64,000 nt of DNA from Streptomyces sp. NBC_01716 (GTDB taxonomy: Bacteria; Actinomycetota; Actinomycetes; Streptomycetales; Streptomycetaceae), in NCBI RefSeq assembly GCF_036248275.1, contig NZ_CP109181.1, forward strand, positions 3,224,001-3,288,000. The letters run 5' to 3'. Shown one piece after another: positions 24,698 through 31,944 of the stretch. The notes beneath the pieces were generated by a model. The model was not told the origin of the DNA. It saw only the letters and a program-made list of their open reading frames with translations, and did no database searches. A program made the position numbers and the translations under genes. The first letter of the stretch is position 1; each line of letters begins with the position of its first letter.

Positions 24698-24997
24698 CTA
24701 CGCGGGGGGCACGAGATCCTCGATCCTGCACCAGGTCCTGCGCCCCGCATCGCTCACGCCGTAGGTGCCGCCGAGCTTGGTGACAAGGCCTTGCACAAGG
24801 AGCAGCCCTCTGCCGCTTTCGGCGTCCGGCTCGGTCTCCTGCATGCAGGGCAGATCGGTCGAGCCGTCCCAGACCTCGATGAGAAGCTGGCTGTGCCCGC
24901 CAAGGCGCAGCCGGCTCATCCGAACCGCGAAGTACCCCTCGTCGTACCGGATGGCATTGGTGAGCAGCTCAAGCAGCACCACGCTCACGTCGTCCAC
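24698..24997 (-). CDS. HATPase_c (anti-sigma/GHKL-type) ATP-binding protein
   Basis: 99 residues of a GHKL ATPase fold related to the streptomycete RsbW-like regulators: the N box in LLELLTNAIRYDEGYF, the G1 box in LLIEVWDGSTDLPCM and the G2 box in DAESGRGLLLVQGLVTKLGG. The GTG at 24997 (VDDVSVVLLELL) is the only start codon in frame, but relatives have 40 or more residues before the N box. In-frame sequence upstream encodes a plausible N-terminus (AREFSRRDSACRVCRGSSQ, then KTANGALRLVDDV) with no start codon, so the gene may be 5'-damaged or use an unusual start. It is first in the leftward lanthipeptide gene row; such ATPases often accompany streptomycete regulators and biosynthetic loci. 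Confidence 0.75.
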   Translation of the reverse strand: MDDVSVVLLELLTNAIRYDEGYFAVRMSRLRLGGHSQLLIEVWDGSTDLPCMQETEPDAESGRGLLLVQGLVTKLGGTYGVSDAGRRTWCRIEDLVPPA

Positions 24998-25397
24998 CAG
25001 TCGGAGCGCCCCGTTCGCAGTTTTCTGTGAGCTACCGCGGCAAACACGGCAAGCGCTGTCGCGTCGTGAGAACTCCCTCGCGGGCTCGTGGTGGAAGCCC
25101 GTATCGTTCCCACGCCCCCGACGTGGGGCCCCACCTGAGGAAAGAGAGCGTTGCCCTCGCGGGGTGGGTCACAGCCGAAGCCAATGATCATCATGGTCTC
25201 CTTTGTGATCGTGGGCTAGGGCCAGCCACATGAGCTACGGAGCTCAAAGCCAACCGCGTACGGAGTGAAGCTGAGTAGCTACCTAACGCCATCCTCAAGC
25301 GGACTGGTTAGGGCGATCCGCCACGGTCACCAACGCACCGCCTAGGGGGATTTGACCATCCCTTTACTTCGCTTGGAGGGCGTCCTTCTACGGTGGT
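24998..25397. other. Divergent intergenic region of the lanthipeptide cluster
   Basis: 400 bp between the ATPase-like gene (leftward) and the HTH/TPR-like regulator (rightward). About 24998-25150 still reads as an N-terminal extension of the ATPase gene without a start codon. The rest must carry the promoters for both directions. No convincing -35/-10 pair with normal spacing, long palindrome or RNA gene was found. Confidence 0.45.
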
Positions 25398-26717
25398 GTG
25401 GTGTCGAGTACACCGAACGAAGCCCTCATCACCTGGATGCGTGAGCATGAGATGAGCTCCAACGCGCTTGCGGAAGCGGTCAATCAGGTGATGGGCGAGC
25501 TGACCGGCAAGGTGGGCGGGTTGGAGGGTTCCCAGGTCCGTAACTGGAAATCCGGTCGTGTGAAGTGGCCCAAGTCCGCAAGTCGCACCGCCTTGGAGAT
25601 GATCACGGGGTTGTCAGCGACGGACCTAGGGTTCGTACCCCGGGGCAAGTCCCCGGCGCTGAAAGCGCGACCGTCGGAGGACCCCGTGCATCGCCGTGCG
25701 TTCATTGCCGCAACCACCGGTACAGCCTTGTCCGCAGCCCCTTCCGCCCGCCTGACCGTCGGCCGTGCCGACGTGCAGCGGCTCAGCGCCCGACTGGACG
25801 AATTGTGGCTGCTTGACGATCAGAACGGCGGCGGCCCCGAACTTGAAGAACGGGCCGTGGCGCTCAGCTCATACGCCACAGAGCTTCAACGAACCGGTAC
25901 CGCCACCGGTCGCGTTCGAAGCCGCATCCACGCCCTGGCGGCAACGTTCACGGCAACCGCGATGTGGGCGGCTACCGACTCGCGCCACCTCGACAGGGCA
26001 CAGCAGCACATGGAAAAGGCAATCACCCTCGCCGGCCTCTCCCATGACGGTCAAGTGCAGCACCAAATCTGGCGTTACGCTTCCACGCTCGCCGGTCAAC
26101 GGGGGCACTGGGCGGACGCAACTGCCGCAGCCGAAGCCGCCATGGATACCTCCGCGCACCGCACGGATCCGCTGTACGCCTCCCTCACCCACGCTCGTCT
26201 GGCTCTTGCCCTACCCGCTTTGAATGAGCCCACCCGCGCCCGACGCGCCATAGCTGACGCGAACGAGGCTTTCGCCCGTGCCGATCCTGACGCTGCGCGA
26301 CCGACATCGATGGATTTCTATACCCGAGGCGAACTCGATGGTCTGGTCGGCGTGACATTTTTGCGGCTCGGCGACTCGGCGCGAGCCGAGTTCCATTTCC
26401 ACCGTTGCCTGGCGGCCCTGCGGCCGGACCAGCACCGCAACCGGGCCTACTACCTTCTGCACGTCGCTTTCGCACAACTCGGCCAAAAAGATCTCGACCA
26501 GGCATGCTCAACCGCCGCCAAGGTGATCCCGCCGCCCGGCTACACCCCCACCGGCCGAATCCCTCACCTACTCAATACATTCACCCACCACCTGAACAAA
26601 GCAGCTCCCGACGCGAGCGCCACCCGCGCCTGGAACGAACGCAATCACACCAACCAAGGAGACCTCCATGACCGCAGCGCCCGACGCCCTCACCCTGCGT
26701 CGGTACGGCAGGGATGA
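25398..26717 (+). CDS. HTH regulator with TPR-like C-terminal region
   Basis: A 439-residue protein. The first 75 residues look like an atypical XRE-type DNA-binding domain (LITWMREHEMSSNALAEAVN, then SQVRNWKSGRVKWP). A linker contains a Tat-like stretch (RRAFIAATTGTALSAAPSA), also common in this regulator family and not a real signal peptide given its position near residue 100. The remainder is all-helical with TPR-like repeats (HLDRAQQHMEKAITLAGLSH; YYLLHVAFAQLGQKDLDQAC). Such HTH-TPR proteins often regulate neighbouring peptide or secondary-metabolite genes in streptomycetes. Two adjacent GTG starts (25398, 25401) are possible. Its 3' end overlaps the GNAT gene by 50 bp in another frame. 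Confidence 0.76.
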   Translation: MVSSTPNEALITWMREHEMSSNALAEAVNQVMGELTGKVGGLEGSQVRNWKSGRVKWPKSASRTALEMITGLSATDLGFVPRGKSPALKARPSEDPVHRRAFIAATTGTALSAAPSARLTVGRADVQRLSARLDELWLLDDQNGGGPELEERAVALSSYATELQRTGTATGRVRSRIHALAATFTATAMWAATDSRHLDRAQQHMEKAITLAGLSHDGQVQHQIWRYASTLAGQRGHWADATAAAEAAMDTSAHRTDPLYASLTHARLALALPALNEPTRARRAIADANEAFARADPDAARPTSMDFYTRGELDGLVGVTFLRLGDSARAEFHFHRCLAALRPDQHRNRAYYLLHVAFAQLGQKDLDQACSTAAKVIPPPGYTPTGRIPHLLNTFTHHLNKAAPDASATRAWNERNHTNQGDLHDRSARRPHPASVRQG

Positions 26718-27219
26718 TCTCGATAACGTACGGCCGACGCTGACCGACCTCTACGCCGAGGTCTATGCCGACCGGCTGTCCGATCCCTTCTTCTCCGTGG
26801 AACGCTTCCAGGAACGTCTTGACGGTCACGTATCACGCCCCGGATGGGAAGCCGTCGTCGGTTGGGATGGTGACCAAGCTGTCGGATACGCATACGGCTC
26901 CCCCCTGCCGGAGCGCGCGCGATGGTGGGCCGGAATGCTCACGCCGCTGCCAGAGGAATTGACCCACGAGACAGGACAACGCACCCTCGCTCTGTTCGAA
27001 CTGCTGGTACGAGCACCATGGCGCAAGACCGGAAGTGCTCACCGAATCCACGAGGAACTGCTCACCAGCCGCCCCGAGGAACGGGTGACGCTACTGGTAG
27101 AACCGACCCACCCAAAAGTGAAGGCACTGTACGAGCGCTGGGGCTACGACAACGTCGGTGATCAGCAACCATTCCCTGACGCTCCGGTCTACACCACAAT
27201 GCTCCGTCAACTGGGATAG
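26668..27219 (+). CDS. GNAT-family N-acetyltransferase
   Basis: A 183-residue soluble acetyltransferase. Strands beta1-4 of the fold appear in LTLRRYGRDDLDNV and GWEAVVGWDGDQAVGYAYGS. The acetyl-CoA part is modified: LALFELLVRAPWRKTGSAHR in place of the classical RGxGxG/A loop, then HPKVKALYERWGYDNVGDQQ, the usual C-terminal signature. The ATG at 26668 has AAGGAGA 7 bases upstream and lies inside the end of the regulator gene, so the two are co-transcribed. The substrate is unknown; a self-protection or tailoring role for the lanthipeptide cluster is possible but not shown. Confidence 0.88.
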   Translation: MTAAPDALTLRRYGRDDLDNVRPTLTDLYAEVYADRLSDPFFSVERFQERLDGHVSRPGWEAVVGWDGDQAVGYAYGSPLPERARWWAGMLTPLPEELTHETGQRTLALFELLVRAPWRKTGSAHRIHEELLTSRPEERVTLLVEPTHPKVKALYERWGYDNVGDQQPFPDAPVYTTMLRQLG

Positions 27220-27259
27220 ACGCCACCCGGATCGATCCTGCCAGACATGTCCAACATGG

Positions 27260-27592
27260 CGATGTATCACCCGACTTCGCCTACCAGCTCGCCAGGGGGC
27301 CGATGCTGTCGCCCGCCCTCGGGTCCACTCTCACCCTGACACTGCCAGTGATCGCCGACGCGTCGATCCGGAGGACGTATGGGAGACCCACGAGCTGGCC
27401 ATCAACGGCGACAGCCTCGCTGGCCGCCTGCTCAACACCGGCACCCCCACGAAGGAGTGGCTCGGTGCGGCCCCGACCGGCAGGTCGATCGAGATTGTCG
27501 AGTACGGCATCTACCGCGTCCGCGACGGCAAGTTCCTCCACATGTCGGCGCTCCACGACACGGAAGCCCTCCAGAAGCAACTCGCAGGCTGA
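27260..27592 (+). pseudogene. Degraded SnoaL-like ester cyclase
   Basis: From about 27350 the frame ending at 27592 reads VDPEDVWETHELAING, then LGAAPTGRSIEIVEYGIYRV and RDGKFLHMSALHDTEALQKQ, the C-terminal half of a SnoaL-like/ester-cyclase protein (the family has G...V....y.iyRv.dGKi.e.). Upstream, an early segment (YHPDFAYQLARG) is in a different frame, and no start or ribosome-binding site precedes it. The gene is therefore frameshifted and truncated. It lies between the lanthipeptide region and the core chromosome and may mark the boundary of inserted DNA. Confidence 0.52.
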
Positions 27593-27607
27593 CCCCGCCT
27601 ACCGGCG

Positions 27608-28231
27608 TCAGCCCTGCGCCCTCGCCCGGCGTGAGACGACCGCCCTCAGCACCCGCTGGCCCTCGGTGGAAAGGTCGAGCGCCTGGCGCAAGCCCGCCGC
27701 GCCGGCTGTTTCGGACAGGATCTCCAGGATCTGGATCTGCCGGCGCAGTTCGCCGGTGACCAGTGGCCCGGCGGTGAACGGACCGATGCCGGGCGTGCCT
27801 TCGCCGCCTTCGGCCACTCCCGTACGGCAGTGCTCGACCCAGTCGCTGTACGCGCCGTCCGCGGCGGTGCCGGGCGCACCGATGACCCGGTCGCCCACCA
27901 CGTCGAACTGCTGGTGGATCTCCAGGGCCACCACCGAGCAGCTGTCGGACCAGGCGCGCAGCGGTTCGGCCGCCCACTCGGAGGGCGCGGCGGCGAGCAT
28001 CTTCCGTACGAGGAGGGCCGTTTCGTCGTTGATGACGGCCGACTCCATGGCTTCCCTGGCCGCCGCGAGGCGCGGGGCCCAGGTATCGGCGCCGTCGGCG
28101 ATGCCCGCCCAGAGCGGGCGCAGTACCTCGCCTTCGTCGGCGAGCAGCGGCAGGCAGCGGTCGAGGCAGGCGACCCCGCTCGCGGCGAGCCCTCGCTCAT
28201 CCGCCTGAACGATCAGTTCCACCAGGCTCAT
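27608..28231 (-). CDS. Conserved helical protein of unknown function
   Basis: A 207-residue, mostly helical cytosolic protein (SLVELIVQADERGLAASGVA; EPLRAWSDSCSVVALEIHQQ; RQIQILEILSETAGAAGLRQ). I do not recognise a characterised family. No membrane segment, signal peptide or metal motif is visible. Codon usage is normal for the window, and the ATG at 28231 is followed by a well-formed frame. It is convergent with the degraded ester-cyclase gene, 15 bp away, and not linked in an operon to the hexosaminidase (133-bp gap). Confidence 0.8.
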   Translation of the reverse strand: MSLVELIVQADERGLAASGVACLDRCLPLLADEGEVLRPLWAGIADGADTWAPRLAAAREAMESAVINDETALLVRKMLAAAPSEWAAEPLRAWSDSCSVVALEIHQQFDVVGDRVIGAPGTAADGAYSDWVEHCRTGVAEGGEGTPGIGPFTAGPLVTGELRRQIQILEILSETAGAAGLRQALDLSTEGQRVLRAVVSRRARAQG

Positions 28232-28364
28232 TCACGTCTCCCGTCGCGGGCAGAATACTGCTCATTAAAGCGCCCGGCGGCTGAAAAACGTCACTGATGG
28301 CTCAGAAAAATAGGTTCGGTTCGTGAGGAAGACCCGCCCAGCGACCGCTACGTCCTCAATCGGG

Positions 28365-29984
28365 CTACTCGGTCACCTTGTTCGCCAGCGCCCTGAACTG
28401 GGGCCAGGTGAGCGACGGTTCGACCGGGTTCCACACCTTCTGCGACATCGCCGCCAGTGGCAGCCGGATCCCGGCCGCCACCTGGTCCTGGGTCTGCGCG
28501 CTCGCGATGTCGCCCCAGACCGCGAACCGCGCGCCGAGGATCTGCTTCGAGTACTTCCGGGGCACCGGGGTCGTGCCGCGCAGGACGAACGGGGTCCACT
28601 GCTCGTAGATCCGCTGCCCGGTCGGGTACACGAAGTTGTTCGGCTGGCCGAGCACGTAGTAGAGGAACTCGTCGTTGAGGTTCACCACCGGCCGGCCCTC
28701 GCGCAGATAGTCCAGCGGGGGCCGCGCACCGATCTCCCTGCCCGTCCAGTAGTTGACCTGGAGGTCCTGGTCGGCCTTGACGACACCGCCGGCGAAGAAG
28801 CCGTCGTTCCAGGCCTGGACGTCCCGCTTCTTCGGCCGGACCACGGCCGCGCGGTCGTTCATCCAACCGGTCGCCAGGTCCTGCACCGTGGCGTCGGCGC
28901 CGTACTTCTTCCGTGCGGCGGCGGCCAGTTGGGGGAAGGACGCCTCGGGGTTCCGGACCACGAGCGCCTGGTATTCGTCGGCGCCGATGTGCCAGAACGG
29001 CCCGGGGAACAACGTGTCGTACTCACGCAGGAGTTCGTCCACGATCTTCGCCGCGGCGGGCTTCGAGATGTCGATGGCACCGCGGGTGATCTGCCCGTTC
29101 GCGTTCCGGAGCTGGAGCTCGGGATGGGGTGCCATGACGGCGCCCAGATGCCCCGGTGAGTCGATCTCCGGGATGATGGTGATGTGCAGCCGGCTCGCGA
29201 GGGCGATGATCCCGCGGACCTGGGCCTTGGTGAGGTGCTGCGCCGAGACGATCTCGGGGTGGGTGTCCGAGGCGATACGGAAGCCCTGGTCGTCGGAGAA
29301 GTGCAGGCCCAGCTGGTTGAGTTTGAGGTCGGCCATCTCGCGCAGCCGGTCCTCGATCCAGCCGGGTGTGTAGTACTTGCGCGCGATGTCCAGGTTGAGT
29401 CCGCGCTGCGGGCGGTCGGGCCGGTCCCGTACGACGCCCTCCGGTATCGCGCCGTCCGCGAGTACGGACTGCTTGAGCGTGCGCGTCCCGTAGAAGACCC
29501 CGGCCTCGTCGGGTCCGGCGATCCGGACGCGTCCGTCGCGTGCGGTGAGGGTGTACGACTCGGGGCCCGCCTGCTTGCCCGACTCCAGGGCCAGTTCGAC
29601 GTCACCGGCCTTGGCCGCGACCGCGCCCCGGTAGTCGATCTTCAGCTCCGACGCGAGGAGCTTGCCCTCGTCGGCCAGCTTCCCGCTGTTCTTCGCGATG
29701 ACGACGCCGCTGTCACCGCCGGGCCGCCAGCCGGGGCCGCGGGCCGCTTCGTGCTCCCGTACGGAGGGCACGGTGCGCGGCGCCTTCGAGAGCGCGAAGC
29801 TGCCCGAGGGGGTGGGTGCGGCCGGGCGGGTGTCGGACCGGGCCGACGACGCGTCGGCGGCGGTACCCGTCGGCGCGCCGCGGTCGGAGGGGGTGGTGTC
29901 GGGCCAGGCCACCACCGTGAGGGTGACGGCGGCCGCCACGACAGCGGCGCCGCCCACCAGAGTCCCCGGGGAGTTCCACCTCAT
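28365..29984 (-). CDS. Secreted GH20 beta-N-acetylhexosaminidase
   Basis: A 539-residue exported enzyme predicted to remove terminal N-acetylhexosamine from chitin or peptidoglycan fragments. The N-terminus (SPGTLVGGAAVVAAAVTLTV) is a signal peptide or anchor. Residues about 95-200 form the GH20b domain. The catalytic barrel begins at DRPQRGLNLDIARKYYTPGW and includes LGLHFSDDQGFRI, IIPEIDSPGHLGAVMAPHPE and the catalytic Asp-Glu pair in FWHIGADEYQALV; VQAWNDGFF supplies the substrate Trp. All key residues are present. It stands alone, with no operon partner. Family size and domain order are normal. Confidence 0.94.
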   Translation of the reverse strand: MRWNSPGTLVGGAAVVAAAVTLTVVAWPDTTPSDRGAPTGTAADASSARSDTRPAAPTPSGSFALSKAPRTVPSVREHEAARGPGWRPGGDSGVVIAKNSGKLADEGKLLASELKIDYRGAVAAKAGDVELALESGKQAGPESYTLTARDGRVRIAGPDEAGVFYGTRTLKQSVLADGAIPEGVVRDRPDRPQRGLNLDIARKYYTPGWIEDRLREMADLKLNQLGLHFSDDQGFRIASDTHPEIVSAQHLTKAQVRGIIALASRLHITIIPEIDSPGHLGAVMAPHPELQLRNANGQITRGAIDISKPAAAKIVDELLREYDTLFPGPFWHIGADEYQALVVRNPEASFPQLAAAARKKYGADATVQDLATGWMNDRAAVVRPKKRDVQAWNDGFFAGGVVKADQDLQVNYWTGREIGARPPLDYLREGRPVVNLNDEFLYYVLGQPNNFVYPTGQRIYEQWTPFVLRGTTPVPRKYSKQILGARFAVWGDIASAQTQDQVAAGIRLPLAAMSQKVWNPVEPSLTWPQFRALANKVTE

Positions 29985-30250
29985 GCCTGACCGTCCCTGG
30001 TAGGAGAAATAGGAAGGAAGTAGGGCGAACGTCCCATGTCCCCGCCCATCGCGCGAGCCGAAGACGTCACGTCCGGGTGAAATTCGCGCATCTGTCGGGC
30101 GCCCGCCACCGGCCCTCGATAGCGTGACGAAACATTCGTCTCGCCCTTATCTGCCTTCACTTCCGTCACCACGCCTGTCACCTCCTGTCACCCGTTCGGC
30201 CGCCCGTCCGGAGTCGCCGGCTGAGCCTCCGGTCCTGGGCCGCCCGAGCC

Positions 30251-30877
30251 GTGACGCCGCGTCCGAGGAGCCCCACGCTGTCCAGCGATTCCCACGCCGG
30301 TCTGGCACGCTTCAACGCCGCCCCGGCAGACACCGTCGAGAACGCGCTGCTGGCCTGCTGCGGAAACCGCCGCTGGGCCCGCCGGCTCGCCGACCACCGT
30401 CCGTACCCGACCGTCGACGCGCTCCTCGCCGCCGCCGACGAGGCGAGCTACGACCTGTCCAGGGCCGACCTCGCCGGCGCCCTGGCCCACGAGACGTCCG
30501 CCGGCCCGCACCACGGGGCGCCGCTCGCGGCCCGCACCGCGCTGCGGGCGGCACACGCGGCGTACGAGAGCGGTTTCGGCCACGCGTTCGTCATCAGTCT
30601 CGACCACTACCGCCCCGAGGAACGTCTGAACCAGATGCTGACCAGGATCCGCGAGAGGCTGGCCCACGACCCCGACGAGGAACGCGCCGTCGCCGCCGAC
30701 GAACTGCGCCGGCTCGCGCGATCAAGGGTCGCACGCCTGGTGAATAACGCCGGACACGAGCCCGGCGGCCACCCCGGCCTCCCCCCGGCGCCCCGCAGAG
30801 CGGAGGCGCCCGCTCCCCGCGTTTCGCAGGAATCGAACGACTACGGCCGTCCGGATAGCCCGTCCGTGGCTGTTTGA
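30251..30877 (+). CDS. OHCU-decarboxylase-like protein
   Basis: A 208-residue protein resembling 2-oxo-4-hydroxy-4-carboxy-5-ureidoimidazoline decarboxylase (ureide/urate pathway, UraD). Shared segments are RFNAAPADTVENALLACCGN at the start, a helical ASYDLSRADLAGALAHE region and AHAAYESGFGHAFVISLDHY with the closing LRRLARSRVARLV helix. The normal catalytic HPxIG motif is not conserved: here the sequence is AHETSAGP. No other urate or allantoin genes are nearby, so the activity is doubtful and it may be a diverged paralogue. The last 40 residues are Pro-rich and low complexity. The start (GTG 30251) is uncertain. Confidence 0.7.
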   Translation: MTPRPRSPTLSSDSHAGLARFNAAPADTVENALLACCGNRRWARRLADHRPYPTVDALLAAADEASYDLSRADLAGALAHETSAGPHHGAPLAARTALRAAHAAYESGFGHAFVISLDHYRPEERLNQMLTRIRERLAHDPDEERAVAADELRRLARSRVARLVNNAGHEPGGHPGLPPAPRRAEAPAPRVSQESNDYGRPDSPSVAV

Positions 30878-31046
30878 CCACCTGTTTGATCACACGAGCG
30901 GGCCCCCGGGCAATCGAGCCGACAAAGCGTCGCTACGATGGCCAGGGCCGGTGGACCGTACCCGGCCGGGCGCGACCGACACCACTGTGCTTCATCGAGT
31001 AGAAGATGGCGGCCGGCCCCGATCCCCGCTCCCGGAGGGCTTTTCC

Positions 31047-31427
31047 GTGCCGGCTGGAACGCTGTACCGCGGCCGGGAAGGAATGTGGTCATGGGTGGCT
31101 CATCGAGTCACCGGCGTCGCCATCTTCTTCTTCCTGTTCGTCCATGTGCTGGACACCGCACTCGTCCGCGTCTCCCCCGAGGCCTACGACGATGTCGTAG
31201 CGACCTACAAGACGCCCATCGTCGGCGTACTGGAATACGGCCTCGTGGCCGCCGTCCTCTTCCACGCGCTCAACGGCCTGCGCGTCATCGCCGTGGACTT
31301 CTGGTCCCAGGGCGCGCGCTACCAGAAGCAGATGCTCTGGAGCGTCCTGGGTGTCTGGCTCGTCCTCATGCTGGGCGCCATCTACCCCGTACTCGGCCAT
31401 GCCGCACGCGAACTCTGGGGGAGCTGA
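31047..31427 (+). CDS. sdhC: Succinate dehydrogenase cytochrome b556 subunit
   Basis: A 126-residue, three-helix membrane anchor of complex II, binding haem b and quinone. WSWVAHRVTGVAIFFFLFVH (with the conserved S/A-x-x-HRxTG and second His) and LFHALNGLRVIAVDFW carry the likely haem-ligand region. The GTG at 31047 is selected because GGAGG lies 8 bases upstream and the resulting protein, VPAGTLYRGREGMWS..., has the usual length; an earlier in-frame start at 30951 would add 32 atypical residues. It is the first gene of sdhCDAB, 4 bp ahead of sdhD. Confidence 0.93.
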   Translation: MPAGTLYRGREGMWSWVAHRVTGVAIFFFLFVHVLDTALVRVSPEAYDDVVATYKTPIVGVLEYGLVAAVLFHALNGLRVIAVDFWSQGARYQKQMLWSVLGVWLVLMLGAIYPVLGHAARELWGS

Positions 31428-31431
31428 CCCG

Positions 31432-31923
31432 ATGTCCGCAGACACCAACGCGACCGGCTCCACGGCCGCGATCAGTCCCGTCGAGAGCGTGAACGTCTTC
31501 GACGCCGACCACCCGGCTCCGCTCATCGAGCCGCCGCGCAAACGCACCGCGAAGACCCCCAAGGCGACGCGCGGCAACTTCGAGATGGCCGCCTGGCTGT
31601 TCATGCGCCTGTCCGGCGTCGTCCTCGTCGTCCTGGTCGTCGGCCATCTCCTCATCCAACTGGTGCTGGACGGCGGCGTGGCCAAGATCGGCTTCGCCTT
31701 CGTGGCCGGCCGCTGGGCGTCCCCGTGGTGGCAGACCTGGGATCTGCTGATGCTGTGGCTGGCGATGCTGCACGGCGGCAACGGCATGCGCACGATCATC
31801 AACGACTACGCGGAGCGTGCCAACACCCGCCTGTGGCTCAAGGGCCTGCTGTACACCGCGACGGTGTTCACCATCCTTCTGGGCACGCTGGTGATTTTCA
31901 CCTTCGACCCGAACATCCGCTAA
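31432..31923 (+). CDS. sdhD: Succinate dehydrogenase hydrophobic membrane anchor
   Basis: A 163-residue second anchor subunit of complex II. A hydrophilic N-terminal tail of about 55 residues (rich in Lys/Arg-Pro near PPRKRTAKTPKATRG) is followed by three membrane helices: FMRLSGVVLVVLVVGHLLIQ (with the haem-region His), WDLLMLWLAMLHGGNGMRTI and LLYTATVFTILLGTLVIFTF. The ATG at 31432 follows the sdhC stop by 4 bp. It lies 21 bp before sdhA. Confidence 0.93.
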   Translation: MSADTNATGSTAAISPVESVNVFDADHPAPLIEPPRKRTAKTPKATRGNFEMAAWLFMRLSGVVLVVLVVGHLLIQLVLDGGVAKIGFAFVAGRWASPWWQTWDLLMLWLAMLHGGNGMRTIINDYAERANTRLWLKGLLYTATVFTILLGTLVIFTFDPNIR

Positions 31924-31944
31924 GGCCCGGGGCTGACGAGAGCA

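Noticed and set aside
25352..25394. Possible promoter TTGACC ... TACGGT ahead of the HTH/TPR-like regulator
   Set aside because: The two hexamers are 31 bp apart, too far for a sigma-70-type promoter, and no better pair is visible.
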